Source: Streptococcus suis (GTDB lineage: Bacteria; Bacillota; Bacilli; Lactobacillales; Streptococcaceae). From it: DNA of 42,253 nt. Positions 17,691-26,520 of this stretch are shown one piece after another; the stretch's first letter is position 1, and each line of letters starts with the position of its first letter. The notes under the pieces were generated by a model. The model was not told where the DNA came from and did no database searches. It saw only the letters and a program-made list of their open reading frames with translations. The DNA lies in the NCBI RefSeq assembly GCF_016743335.1, contig NZ_WCJE01000017.1, positions 1 through 42,253 of the forward strand, written 5' to 3'. Made by a program: the position numbers and the translations under genes.

Positions 17691-18908
17691 ATGTTTCAAA
17701 TTGAAGGAAAGCTATTTTTCCGTAGCAAAAAAAACTTAGTCGCTATCTTGATCATGCTGATTGCAATCCTAGCTAGTTCCTTTCTAGCAGGCTACCACAA
17801 TCGGCAAGCTAAATTAAAGGTCAACCAACACTATGAACAGTCTATCCAAAATTTTGAAAACATCATTCAAGATTTAGAAACACAATATCAGAATCAAGCC
17901 CTCAGCGAAGAAGATTATCAGGCTGAAAAAACATTCTTTACAGACTATATCGCCAACTTCCAAAAGGAGATTGAGGCGGTCAAGAAGGAGGACTGGACCT
18001 ATTTTTATGAGAAAAATATCCAGCACTATCAGCAGGATGGTCAATACATCAGCCTTTCCTACCAAAGCTATGATTTTACCCCACAAACCATCGAAAATAC
18101 CTTCTTGATGTCCAAGTATCTGTTAGAAAAGGAGATACCCTCTGCCTTTCCAACTGAGCTTTACCTAACAGCCTTTGAACATCCCAAAACACCAACAGAC
18201 AGAGAAACCGTCAAGAGCCTGGGCCAGCAGGCCTTAAAAGGTACCAGTCATGAAATCTGGCAGGGGCAAAAACAACTGGGACTAATCATCTCCCTTCCCC
18301 TCTTTCTCCTGGCTTTCACCAATTTTTTCATCAAGGACCAGCAGGGAACTAGCCGACAGATTCACCTTTTACAGACCCTAGGGCTAACTAGGATTCGAAT
18401 TACAACCAATAAATACCTAGCCTTCCTAACACTATATACTGCCCTCTTTCTAACCCTCTATCTGAGCCATTTGCTCATCGCTTTTTTACTAAATGGCAAT
18501 AGTAGCTGGATTTATCCCGTCACCACCTATATTAGTAAGAGAATTGATTCCAGCCTGATCCAAACAGCTATCAAACCTATTTACCAGGTCATCTTGCTAG
18601 CCTGTGGCATGCACTATCTCTACCTTCTATTTTTGCTGGGAGTGGCACAGACCTTGGCTAGAGTCTTAAAAAATGGACTGGCTGGACTGGTTGTCACACT
18701 AGGCATAGCTATCAGTGCCAACTTCTATCCCCATATCTTAAATCCATTCAGCCTTTGGAATGCAGGCAATCTGGCAGACGGAAGTGCTATCATCTACCAT
18801 CAATTGACAGGATACAGCATTCCAAAAGTCTTCACAGTCCTGCTCATCAGTAACCTACTCATCTATTGCCTGCAATTCTATCTCCTGACAAGAAAAAGTG
18901 AGGTCTAA
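17691..18908 (+). CDS. ABC-2 type permease, first subunit
   Basis: The 405-aa protein has an N-terminal membrane segment (~12-32), a long extracytoplasmic segment (~35-190) with Gln/Glu-rich helices, then about five membrane segments (from LGLIISLPLFLLAF on). This is the ABC-2 topology with an extended first loop. GGAGG lies 6 nt before the chosen ATG; an upstream TTG four codons earlier was rejected. It is followed after 2 bp by the ATPase gene and then by a second permease. The expected role is export of, or protection against, the peptide encoded upstream; that is inferred from context only. Confidence 0.8.
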   Translation: MFQIEGKLFFRSKKNLVAILIMLIAILASSFLAGYHNRQAKLKVNQHYEQSIQNFENIIQDLETQYQNQALSEEDYQAEKTFFTDYIANFQKEIEAVKKEDWTYFYEKNIQHYQQDGQYISLSYQSYDFTPQTIENTFLMSKYLLEKEIPSAFPTELYLTAFEHPKTPTDRETVKSLGQQALKGTSHEIWQGQKQLGLIISLPLFLLAFTNFFIKDQQGTSRQIHLLQTLGLTRIRITTNKYLAFLTLYTALFLTLYLSHLLIAFLLNGNSSWIYPVTTYISKRIDSSLIQTAIKPIYQVILLACGMHYLYLLFLLGVAQTLARVLKNGLAGLVVTLGIAISANFYPHILNPFSLWNAGNLADGSAIIYHQLTGYSIPKVFTVLLISNLLIYCLQFYLLTRKSEV

Positions 18909-18910
18909 CC

Positions 18911-19771
18911 ATGCGATTATCCATACACAATTTGTGCAAATCCTACGGGAAAAAGAAAATACTAGACCAGCTAAACCTAGAACTGATGGAGCCTGGAATC
19001 TGGGCCTTGATTGGACCAAATGGAGCTGGAAAGACAACCCTCCTAGACTGCATTGCCAACCTGCAATCCTTTGATTCGGGAGAGATTTCAATAAATGGCA
19101 AAAAGCACGATAATACAAATGTCTACCAAACCTTTGCCTACCTGCAGGACAACCGTGTCCTCTACCCTGAATTGACGGGGCTGGAACACTTGCGGTTGGT
19201 CCAGACTATCCAAGATTTACCCAAAGAGCGGATTGAGGAAGTCATCCAAGAAATCGGTATCCGTGATTATGTGAATATCCCTGTCAAAAATTATTTCCTG
19301 GGAATGAAGCAACATCTCCTGCTGGCTATCGGTATAATGAACAAGCCCCAGGTCATGCTCTTGGATGAACCCTTGAACGGCTTGGACCCGACCAGCTACA
19401 TTCAAACCCGAAAATTGCTCCAGAAACTAGCCAAAAATGGTTCAACCATTATCGTGTCTTCCCACCAATTAAACGAAGTAGACCAACTAACCGACCAACT
19501 GCTCTTTCTTAAACAGGGAAAAATCATTGAGTGGAAACTGGAACAGGTTGGGCGACAATATGCCATTCAGACTAGTGACAATCAGACAGTTTATCAGAAA
19601 CTTAGACAAGTAAATGGATTGACTTTGGTCAATGATAGCATTCAGGTAGACACCAGTGTTCATAGTCTGCATTTCTACCTAGACCAAGTTATGACGTGTC
19701 AGGTAGAAATTTTGGATATTAGCGTTCAGGAGCACCAGTCCGAAGAAATCTATAAAGAACTATTTGAATAG
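18911..19771 (+). CDS. ABC transporter ATP-binding protein
   Basis: The 286-aa ATPase has Walker A GPNGAGKTT (~37-45), Q-loop YLQDN, Walker B VMLLDEPLNGLDP and H-loop SSHQL. The signature is the ABC-2-type variant YFLGMKQHLLL in place of LSGGQ. Residues ~215-286 form a C-terminal extension typical of drug/bacteriocin exporters. It lies between two unlike permeases, 2 bp after the first and 12 bp before the second, with a GAGG site before its ATG. Confidence 0.92.
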   Translation: MRLSIHNLCKSYGKKKILDQLNLELMEPGIWALIGPNGAGKTTLLDCIANLQSFDSGEISINGKKHDNTNVYQTFAYLQDNRVLYPELTGLEHLRLVQTIQDLPKERIEEVIQEIGIRDYVNIPVKNYFLGMKQHLLLAIGIMNKPQVMLLDEPLNGLDPTSYIQTRKLLQKLAKNGSTIIVSSHQLNEVDQLTDQLLFLKQGKIIEWKLEQVGRQYAIQTSDNQTVYQKLRQVNGLTLVNDSIQVDTSVHSLHFYLDQVMTCQVEILDISVQEHQSEEIYKELFE

Positions 19772-19783
19772 GGAGGTCTGACT

Positions 19784-20665
19784 ATGAATCTACTGCTCCT
19801 TTTCATTCTACGACTGAAACGCAATGCTATTTTTCTATCCCTGATAACCGCTATCGCCCTTATCCCATTTGCCATGTCCTATCGGAATGTTCTAGAGGCC
19901 GAAAACCTACGATTTGAGGATCGATCCCGTATCATACAAGTCAAAAAAGAAGCTGAAATTGTCTTGTATGCTGACGATAAGGAAGCTCAAGCCTTAGACC
20001 AGGAAAGCATGGATTATTATAAAAAACTCTTGGAACTGACGACCACCTACTTAGAAAAGGAACATATCCAAGGAAAAAGTCAGGAGGTCTTGGAAACGGA
20101 GTTAGAACTCTACCAGACCATGCAAAACTGGGAGGCAAACGGGCACAATATCAACCATTTTACGAACAGCGAACTGGCAGAACGTATCACAGTCCATAAA
20201 AAAGTTCTAGAGCAAACTCTTACCTTTCACTACCCTACTGCTCCCAAGGATTTTTATCTGACCTTGTTACAATTTCTTCCAGCTAGTAACTACATGATTC
20301 CTCTCGTCATCTGCTGTCTCTTAGCTTGGCTCCTCATGACTGACCTTTCTAAACATCGTGGCCTCCTCTTTATCAATGGACTAACTCCTAGCCAATATGC
20401 CACTAGCCTGACCTTACTTGCTCTTCTCCTCCAAGTTGCTATCTATGCTCTCATCCTGTTCATGCTACTTCTATTGGCACATCAGTTCCAATTTACCTTC
20501 CAAGAAAACTATCCTCTACTAGTCGGCACAAATACTCTATCTACCATATCTGTCAGGGAACAATTACAGAAACTCCTGCTGGTAATGGCTGGTGTGACAG
20601 GTTTCTATCTGACCTTTATCCGATTAGCAACTGCTAAAGTCCTACAAACATACAAGCGAAAATAG
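19784..20665 (+). CDS. ABC-2 type permease, second subunit
   Basis: The 293-aa protein has one N-terminal membrane segment (~10-30), an extracytoplasmic helical segment (~32-160) and about four membrane segments (from residue ~165). It has the same plan as the first permease but is shorter and clearly divergent, so the complex is probably a heterodimer of permeases on an ATPase dimer. GGGAGGT precedes the ATG. A terminator overlaps its stop codon and closes the operon. Confidence 0.8.
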   Translation: MNLLLLFILRLKRNAIFLSLITAIALIPFAMSYRNVLEAENLRFEDRSRIIQVKKEAEIVLYADDKEAQALDQESMDYYKKLLELTTTYLEKEHIQGKSQEVLETELELYQTMQNWEANGHNINHFTNSELAERITVHKKVLEQTLTFHYPTAPKDFYLTLLQFLPASNYMIPLVICCLLAWLLMTDLSKHRGLLFINGLTPSQYATSLTLLALLLQVAIYALILFMLLLLAHQFQFTFQENYPLLVGTNTLSTISVREQLQKLLLVMAGVTGFYLTFIRLATAKVLQTYKRK

Positions 20666-20690
20666 GCCACCTCGAAAATGGTGGCTTTTT
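20664..20690 (+). terminator. Terminator of the ABC operon
   Basis: GCCACC (20666-20671) pairs with GGTGGC (20680-20685), followed by five T. It starts one base after the TAG stop of the second permease. Confidence 0.8.
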
Positions 20691-20734
20691 GAATGCAAAA
20701 AACGATGCCCATTCAGACACCGTTATATATTCTT

Positions 20735-21220
20735 TTATTTAACAGCCTGCAAAGCCGCATCATAATCTGGATGTTCGTTGACATTGTCCAGGTATTCTAC
20801 ATAGGTGATTTCATTGTCGGCATTAAGGACAAAGACCGCACGCGCCAGCAAATTCCACTCTCGCATGAGCACACCATAGGATTTACCAAAGGCATGGTCA
20901 TAGTAATCAGACAAGGTGATGGCATCTTCCAAACCTGCGGCGCCACACCAGCGTTTTTGAGCAAAGGGGAGGTCAGCTGAAATAGTGATGACAACCGTAT
21001 TGTCACGATCAGCCAGTTCCTGATTAAAGCGACGGGTCTGGGTATCGCAAATCCCTGTATCAATAGAAGGCACCACACTGATCACCTTGGTCTGCTTGCC
21101 AAAGTCTTTCAGACTTTTCAGGCTCAAGTCATTTGCCATGAGGACAAAGTCAGGAGCCGTATCTCCCACTCGTAACTGCGGACCTACCAAGGTCACTGGT
21201 TTTCCAATAAAGGTTGTCAT
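20735..21220 (-). CDS. tpx: Thiol peroxidase (atypical 2-Cys peroxiredoxin)
   Basis: Tpx reduces hydrogen and organic peroxides with electrons from thioredoxin. The 161-aa protein has the peroxidatic cysteine C58 in [16 protein letters not shown] and the resolving cysteine C92 in [11 protein letters not shown], the pair that defines the family. AAGGGAG precedes the ATG. The gene is convergent with the ABC operon; the LysR gene upstream has its own terminator, so tpx is probably transcribed alone, perhaps with catabolite control (see the cre-like site). Confidence 0.95.
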   Translation of the reverse strand: MTTFIGKPVTLVGPQLRVGDTAPDFVLMANDLSLKSLKDFGKQTKVISVVPSIDTGICDTQTRRFNQELADRDNTVVITISADLPFAQKRWCGAAGLEDAITLSDYYDHAFGKSYGVLMREWNLLARAVFVLNADNEITYVEYLDNVNEHPDYDAALQAVK

Positions 21221-21250
21221 ATCTATCTCCCTTGCACTTAATAAAACTAT

Positions 21251-21264
21251 TGTAAGCGTTTCTG
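21251..21264 (+). promoter_or_regulatory. Possible cre site upstream of tpx
   Basis: TGTAAGCGTTTCTG matches the first eleven positions of the cre consensus (TGWAANCGNTWWCA) but departs at the last three. It lies 31 bp before the tpx start, where a repressor could act. The call is tentative. Confidence 0.35.
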
Positions 21265-21267
21265 TAA

Positions 21268-21296
21268 AAAAATACCAGTTTTTTGACTGGTAATTT
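21268..21296 (-). terminator. Terminator of the LysR-type gene
   Basis: On the minus strand ATTACCAGT pairs with ACTGGTAT around an A/T loop and is followed by a run of seven T, right after the LysR stop codon at 21304. Confidence 0.75.
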
Positions 21297-21303
21297 TAGT
21301 AAG

Positions 21304-22185
21304 TTATCTATCAAAATTTGCATTCTCTAGGTCTTCCTCAAGAATTTCAATAAAACGCTTGGCTATTGGGCTCAACACCACTCCTTTTTTCCAAAGAAGC
21401 TGCAAGCTATCCGTTGACAAATCTAGAGGACGAAAGACCAGTCCACTTCCATCATAGCTTGTTTCAACAATTCCGTCCAAACAAAGAGCAATCCCAACCC
21501 CTGCTTTCACCAATAAAGAGGCATTATAGAGGAGATTATAAGTCGCTACTATTCGATAATCGCCTAATCCAGCAAAGATAGACTTATCAACATTGCTTTG
21601 GGAGGAAACAATCAAGGGATAGGCTAGAACATCGCTCAGCACTAGCTCTTCTTTAGAAGCTAAAGGATGAAAACGTGGGACTAGAATCCCCCAACTATCT
21701 CGGTTTACTAAAGGCAGACTGTCAAATTTTTTCGTTGAAAAACGGCCAAAGGTGATTCCAAGATCATGGATTCCATCCTGTAGTTGCTCTAAAATGTAAT
21801 CTGCATTTCCACTTTGGATGTGCACTCTCGTATTGGGATACCGACTGGTTAAGCTTTCGATTGCTCTTGCAATAGGCTCCAAAGACTGACTTTCTGCTGC
21901 ACCAATGTAAAGGTCACCAGAAATCATCTCCGTTGGGCGAAGAGCATCTTCTGTTTTTTTAACCAAACTGGTAATTTCCAATGCGCGATTATAGAGATAT
22001 TGCCCTGCTTCTGTCAGCTGAATTTCTCTACTCCCACGATAAAACAAAATGGTGTCTAACTCTTGCTCCAATTCTTTTATTTGCCGTGATAAGGTGGGCT
22101 GAGTAATGTGTAAGCTCTGAGCCGCATTTGATATGGAGCCTGTTTGTACAATGGCAATAAAATAGGTCAATACACGAATATCCAT
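21304..22185 (-). CDS. LysR-family transcriptional regulator
   Basis: The 293-aa protein has the LysR winged helix at residues 1-60 (GSISNAAQSLHITQPTLSRQ) and a periplasmic-binding-protein-like effector domain (~90-290). The inducer is unknown. Two ATG codons stand in tandem; I took the second because GGAGGT lies 5 nt before it. It is divergent from an alpha/beta hydrolase and an acetyltransferase, the usual target layout for LysR proteins, with a 125-bp shared control region. Confidence 0.9.
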   Translation of the reverse strand: MDIRVLTYFIAIVQTGSISNAAQSLHITQPTLSRQIKELEQELDTILFYRGSREIQLTEAGQYLYNRALEITSLVKKTEDALRPTEMISGDLYIGAAESQSLEPIARAIESLTSRYPNTRVHIQSGNADYILEQLQDGIHDLGITFGRFSTKKFDSLPLVNRDSWGILVPRFHPLASKEELVLSDVLAYPLIVSSQSNVDKSIFAGLGDYRIVATYNLLYNASLLVKAGVGIALCLDGIVETSYDGSGLVFRPLDLSTDSLQLLWKKGVVLSPIAKRFIEILEEDLENANFDR

Positions 22186-22255
22186 CATCTACCTCCAACT
22201 TTTTTACTTTATTATACCATGCTCATAAGGCATATAAAACATATAAAATAGGTAT

Positions 22256-22284
22256 TTGTAATATCTTTGTTTCCCTGATATGAT
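22256..22284 (+). promoter_or_regulatory. Promoter of the hydrolase-acetyltransferase pair
   Basis: TTGTAA (22256-22261) and TATGAT (22279-22284) are separated by 17 bp. A tandem repeat CATATAAAA CATATAAAA lies just upstream at 22231-22248 and could be part of the LysR-regulator target, though no T-N11-A box stands out. Confidence 0.55.
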
Positions 22285-22310
22285 AAGAGTCAAGAAATGG
22301 AGGAAGAAAC

Positions 22311-23282
22311 ATGAAATCAATAAAAATGACAGAAGAATGGGATAAAACATTTCCAAAGAGTGACAAGGTTGAACACCAAAAAGTGACCTTTCAAAATCAT
22401 TTTGGTATCACCTTAGTGGCAGATCAGTACAAACCAAAACAGATTCAAGAGAAATTACCCGCCATTGCTGTTGCAGGTCCATTTGGAGCAGTTAAAGAAC
22501 AGTCTTCCGGTCTCTATGCTCAAGAAATGGCGGAACGCGGCTTTTTAACCATTGCTTTCGACCCATCTTATACAGGAGAGTCCGGTGGTAACCCACGCTA
22601 CATGAACTCACCTGACATCAATACAGAAGATTTTCAAGCAGCGATCGACTATCTATCTACCTTAGATGAGGTTGATACGGAAAACATTGCTATTATCGGA
22701 ATCTGTGGTTGGGGAGGAATTGCCCTAAATGTCGCAGTCCTTGACCCTCGTGTCAAGGTGACCGTAGCATCCACTCTCTATGATTTGTCTCGCGTTACTA
22801 GAAAGGGTTATTTTGATGAATCCGATACAGAGGAGTCTCGCTATCAGATGCGTTTAGCACTTGCCAAACAACGGACTGAGGATTTCAAAAATCACAACTA
22901 TCAACTTGCAGGGGGCGTGATTGACCCGCTACCAGATGATGCGCCACAATTTGTCAAAGATTATTATGCCTACTATAAAGAACCACGAGGCTACCATGAA
23001 CGTAGCCTCAATTCAAATCAAGGATGGGCCATCCAAGCAGGTACAAGCCTCTTAAACACTCATCTACTAGATAGCATTGGAGAAACTAGAAATGCAGTCC
23101 TTGTTGTTCATGGTGACAAGGCGCATTCCTACTATATGGGCAAAGATGCTTTTGAACAATTGACAGGTGGCAACAAGCAGATGATAACAGTCGAAGGTGC
23201 AAGCCATACAGACCTCTATGATCAAATGGAAATTATTCCATTCGAGGAAATCGAGGCATTTATCCGCCAACACTTTGCATAA
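22311..23282 (+). CDS. Alpha/beta hydrolase with Gly-x-Cys-x-Gly nucleophile elbow
   Basis: The 323-aa cytoplasmic protein is an alpha/beta hydrolase of the YcjY/dienelactone-hydrolase-like group. The nucleophile elbow reads GICGWGG, with cysteine in place of the usual serine, and a late histidine is seen in GASHTDLYD (residue ~302). VAGPFGAVKEQ and FDPSYTGESGG are the expected oxyanion-side segments. TGGAGGA precedes the ATG. It is the first gene after the LysR divergent promoter, 17 bp ahead of an acetyltransferase. The substrate is unknown. Confidence 0.82.
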   Translation: MKSIKMTEEWDKTFPKSDKVEHQKVTFQNHFGITLVADQYKPKQIQEKLPAIAVAGPFGAVKEQSSGLYAQEMAERGFLTIAFDPSYTGESGGNPRYMNSPDINTEDFQAAIDYLSTLDEVDTENIAIIGICGWGGIALNVAVLDPRVKVTVASTLYDLSRVTRKGYFDESDTEESRYQMRLALAKQRTEDFKNHNYQLAGGVIDPLPDDAPQFVKDYYAYYKEPRGYHERSLNSNQGWAIQAGTSLLNTHLLDSIGETRNAVLVVHGDKAHSYYMGKDAFEQLTGGNKQMITVEGASHTDLYDQMEIIPFEEIEAFIRQHFA

Positions 23283-23299
23283 GAAAAGGAAAAGTTGCT

Positions 23300-23866
23300 A
23301 TGATTGAAGCAGTTTTTAAGGAGTTTATTGATAGAGATCGCTTGGTGCCAGAAAAAGCTGGCCTACGCCAGCTCATATCCGATATTCAAAGAGAGAATCA
23401 GCCCCTTGTTCAAGAATTAAATACTTCCATTCAAACCGTTGACAGCACACGAAAACTCGTTGAAAAGCTCACATTGGAAAAGATTGACGAATCCGTTATC
23501 ATCAATCCCCCTTTCCAAACAGATTTTGGCCGTCATATTCATTTCGGAAAGGATATCTACATCAACAAAGATGTCTTTATGGTAGACTTGGGAGGTATTT
23601 TTATTGAAGATCAGGTTTTGATTGGTCCCCGTGCTAAACTGATTTCCGTCAACCATCCCTTGAAAGCGGAGGATCGTCACAAGCTTGAACTCAAGTCTGT
23701 CCGCATCCAAGAAAATGCCTGGATAGGCGCAGATGCGACGATTTTACCTGGAGTGACAATTGGAAAGAATGCGGTGGTGGCTGCTGGTGCAATTGTCACA
23801 AAAGATGTACCTGACAATACGCTCGTTGCAGGCGTTCCTGCAAAGATAATAAAAACACTAATCTAA
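23300..23866 (+). CDS. Hexapeptide-repeat O-acetyltransferase (maltose/galactoside acetyltransferase type)
   Basis: The 188-aa protein has a C-terminal left-handed beta-helix with hexapeptide repeats (VRIQENAWIGADATILPG, then VTIGKNAVVAAGAIVTKD) and the conserved end VPDNTLVAGVPAKIIK, as in Maa/LacA acetyltransferases. The catalytic-type histidine is in SVNHPL. It should transfer acetyl from acetyl-CoA to a hydroxyl of a small molecule. The N terminus (~1-60) is less like classic Maa. AAAAGG precedes the ATG; it is co-transcribed with the hydrolase. Confidence 0.85.
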   Translation: MIEAVFKEFIDRDRLVPEKAGLRQLISDIQRENQPLVQELNTSIQTVDSTRKLVEKLTLEKIDESVIINPPFQTDFGRHIHFGKDIYINKDVFMVDLGGIFIEDQVLIGPRAKLISVNHPLKAEDRHKLELKSVRIQENAWIGADATILPGVTIGKNAVVAAGAIVTKDVPDNTLVAGVPAKIIKTLI

Positions 23867-23869
23867 GAA

Positions 23870-23922
23870 AAAATCCCTGTAGACTGATAGAAGATAGGCT
23901 CTCCAGTCTGTAGGGATTTTTA
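23870..23922. terminator. Bidirectional terminator between acetyltransferase and copA
   Basis: An 18-bp stem (left arm 23870-23887, right arm 23905-23922, with two G-U wobbles as RNA) has A5 at one end and T5 at the other, so it can stop transcripts from both converging genes. Confidence 0.8.
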
Positions 23923-23943
23923 GCAATGATATCTGTCAGAAAA

Positions 23944-26400
23944 CTAATTGTCTATTTTCACCCTTTTCAATCGCAGAGCGTTCAAGACGACTGACACTGA
24001 GCTGAGGGCCATGGCTGCACCTGCAAACATAGGATTGAGCAGGGGTCCACCAAATGCATGTAACAGACCCATGGCGATTGGAATACCGATCACATTGTAG
24101 GCAAAGGCCCAGAAGAGATTTTGCTTGATGGTCCGCATGGTTGCCTGGCTGAGTTTGACAGCCTTGACCACATCCAAAATATCACTATGCATGAGGACAA
24201 TGTCGGCAGACTCAATAGCAATATCAGTCCCTGAACCAATGGCTAGACCCATATGGGCTTGAGCTAGAGCTGGGGCATCGTTGATGCCATCCCCCACCAT
24301 AGCGACTGTCTTGCCCTGTTCTTGTAAGTGCTTGACTTGGTTGGCCTTGTCATCTGGCAGGACCTGACTGACCACCTGCTCAATGCCGACTTCCTTGGCA
24401 ATGGCTTTGGCAGTTTTTTCATTATCTCCTGTCAGCATGACCACTTCTAATCCCATAGCTTGCAGAGCCTGGACAGCCTGACGGCTGGTCTCTTTTACTT
24501 TATCAGCAATGGCAATGACTGCTAGTAATTCTTGCTGGCTGGCTAGGAAAACAGGCGTCTTAGCTTGATGGGCAAATGTTTCCGCAACTGCACGTCCTTT
24601 GGAAACATCAATTCCCTGTTCCCGCATCAACCGTTCATTTCCCAGATAGATGGTCCGCTCTGCTATTGTCACCGAAAGACCACGACCTGAAAGTGCCTGA
24701 AAATCGGTGGCAGGCAAGAGATCAATCTTTTCTGTCTGAGCTGCTTGCAGGAGGGCCAGAGCCAATGGATGCTCAGAAAATTGCTCGCTACTTGCTGCCA
24801 ACTGGAGGACCTGCTCACGATTTTTAGTAGATAAGAGATGAACGTCTGTCACCTGGGGCTTGCCCTCAGTAATAGTCCCAGTCTTGTCGAAGACAATGGT
24901 GTTCACGCCTTGTAGGGTTTCAATAGCTTGACCAGACTTGAACAAAAGACCGTTTTCTGCCCCTTTTCCAGTCCCAACCATGATAGCCGTAGGGGTTGCC
25001 AGACCCAGAGCACAAGGGCAGGCGATGACCAAGACGGCGATGATGATGCTTAATGAAAAAATCCATGATTCTTGATCCAAGAAGTACCAGGCCAGACCGG
25101 ACAAGAGAGCCAAGCCCATGACGACTGGTACAAATATGGCAGAAACTTGGTCAGCCAATTTGGAGATAGGTGCCTTAGACCCTTGAGCCTCTTCTACCAA
25201 GCGAATTATCTGAGCTAGAGTCGTATCACGACCAACCTTGGTAGCCTGCATGGTAATGGCGCCTTGCTGGTTAAGGGTGCCGCCAAAAACATTATCGCCT
25301 AGAGCTTTCTTCACTGGTAGGCTCTCACCCGTCAGCATAGACTCATCCACACGTGTTTGGCCTTCGAGAACCTGACCATCAACAGGAATCTGCTGACCTG
25401 GACGAACAATGACCTGGTCACCGACCACCACTTCTTCAATCGGCACTTGTATTTCCTGACCATTTCGCAAGACCTGAGCCGTCTTAGGAGCCAGATCCAT
25501 CAATTTCTTAATGGCCTCAGAAGTCTGACCTTTGGCTCTAGCTTCAAAATATTTTCCTAGGGTAATCAAGGTCAAGATAACGGCGGCTGATTCAAAATAC
25601 AGTTCTGGATGGTGACCGTGCATGGCCACTTCTTTCCCCATCAGAAGAAACGCAATCATCAAAAGACCTTGAACCAAGGCTGCCCCTGTCCCAACAGCAA
25701 TCAAGGAATCCATATTTGGATGGCCTTGCAAGAGAGTTTTAAAGCCTTTTTGGAAAAAACTGCGTCCGATATAGAGGATAGGGATGAGCAAGATGACTTG
25801 GCTGATCGCATAGACTAGCGGTTGGTGGAGCAAAGCTGGTAATGGAAACCCACCCCAAGGCAACATAGGCCCCATAGCAATATAGAGCAATGGAAGAGTA
25901 AATGCTGCTGACCAGACAAATCGATGCCACAGCTTTTCTTCCTTGCTCGGTCCCTTGTCCGCAGCCTCTTCTACTTCTTCTGGTCGAATTAGCTGATAAC
26001 CTGCCTGCTCAACTGCTCTTTCAAGACTGGCTGGATTTTGCCTATGACGGCTATAACGGATAGTCGCCTTTTCTGTTGCCAGATTGACAGTGACCTCTTC
26101 TACACCCTCTAGTTTTCCCAGAGCTTTTTCAACCGTCATGGCACAAGAAGCACAGGTCATACCTGCAATATCATAAGACTCGGTCACCAAGCTATCGACT
26201 AGCTGGTACCCCGCCTTTTCAACTGCCTGACGAATATCCTCTAGTCCCAAAAGCTTTTCATCATAGCTAACACTCAATTTTTCAGTCGCTAGGTTGACAC
26301 TAGCTTCTTCCATTCCTGCTAATTTACCAACAGCCTTTTCAACTGTCAGAGCACAGGAAGCACAGGTCATACCTTGAATGGGATAGCTTGCTTGTTTCAT
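23944..26400 (-). CDS. copA: Copper-exporting P1B-type ATPase
   Basis: CopA pumps Cu(I) out of the cytoplasm. The 818-aa protein has two N-terminal metal-binding domains with GMTCASC (residues ~9-15 and ~80-86), eight membrane segments, the CPC copper motif in segment 6 (ACPCALG, C~461), the phosphorylation site DKTGTIT (D~502) and GDGINDAP (~703). AGGAG precedes the ATG. Most streptococci keep copY and copZ beside copA; neither is here, yet two cop boxes lie in its promoter. Confidence 0.95.
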   Translation of the reverse strand: MKQASYPIQGMTCASCALTVEKAVGKLAGMEEASVNLATEKLSVSYDEKLLGLEDIRQAVEKAGYQLVDSLVTESYDIAGMTCASCAMTVEKALGKLEGVEEVTVNLATEKATIRYSRHRQNPASLERAVEQAGYQLIRPEEVEEAADKGPSKEEKLWHRFVWSAAFTLPLLYIAMGPMLPWGGFPLPALLHQPLVYAISQVILLIPILYIGRSFFQKGFKTLLQGHPNMDSLIAVGTGAALVQGLLMIAFLLMGKEVAMHGHHPELYFESAAVILTLITLGKYFEARAKGQTSEAIKKLMDLAPKTAQVLRNGQEIQVPIEEVVVGDQVIVRPGQQIPVDGQVLEGQTRVDESMLTGESLPVKKALGDNVFGGTLNQQGAITMQATKVGRDTTLAQIIRLVEEAQGSKAPISKLADQVSAIFVPVVMGLALLSGLAWYFLDQESWIFSLSIIIAVLVIACPCALGLATPTAIMVGTGKGAENGLLFKSGQAIETLQGVNTIVFDKTGTITEGKPQVTDVHLLSTKNREQVLQLAASSEQFSEHPLALALLQAAQTEKIDLLPATDFQALSGRGLSVTIAERTIYLGNERLMREQGIDVSKGRAVAETFAHQAKTPVFLASQQELLAVIAIADKVKETSRQAVQALQAMGLEVVMLTGDNEKTAKAIAKEVGIEQVVSQVLPDDKANQVKHLQEQGKTVAMVGDGINDAPALAQAHMGLAIGSGTDIAIESADIVLMHSDILDVVKAVKLSQATMRTIKQNLFWAFAYNVIGIPIAMGLLHAFGGPLLNPMFAGAAMALSSVSVVLNALRLKRVKIDN

Positions 26401-26419
26401 AGGTTACTCCTTTTCTGAC

Positions 26420-26463
26420 TACATCTGTAAACAAATTATACAATATACGACTACATTTGTAAA
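26420..26463 (-). promoter_or_regulatory. copA promoter with two CopY operator boxes
   Basis: Two copies of the cop box TACANNTGTA are present: TACATCTGTA at 26420-26429 and TACATTTGTA at 26452-26461, each in the longer context GACTACATNTGTAAACAAA. On the minus strand -35 TTTACA (26458-26463) and -10 TATAAT (26435-26440) are 17 bp apart. One box overlaps the -35 and the other lies near the transcription start, so CopY without copper should shut the promoter. Confidence 0.85.
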
Positions 26464-26475
26464 CAAAATTGTTTC

Positions 26476-26511
26476 AAAAAAGTAGATTGAATTCAATCCA
26501 ACCTACTTTTA
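26476..26511 (-). terminator. Terminator of the dipeptidase gene
   Basis: On the minus strand AAAAGTAG pairs with CTACTTTT around an inner ATTGAATTCAAT palindrome, and a T run follows. It lies 10 bp after the stop of the dipeptidase gene and before the copA promoter. Confidence 0.65.
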
Positions 26512-26520
26512 CATATTCAT

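Noticed and set aside
24576..24827. Long frames opposite to copA, polA, rnr and the ABC permease
   Set aside because: They are shadows of strongly coding frames, with no ribosome binding sites or recognisable products.
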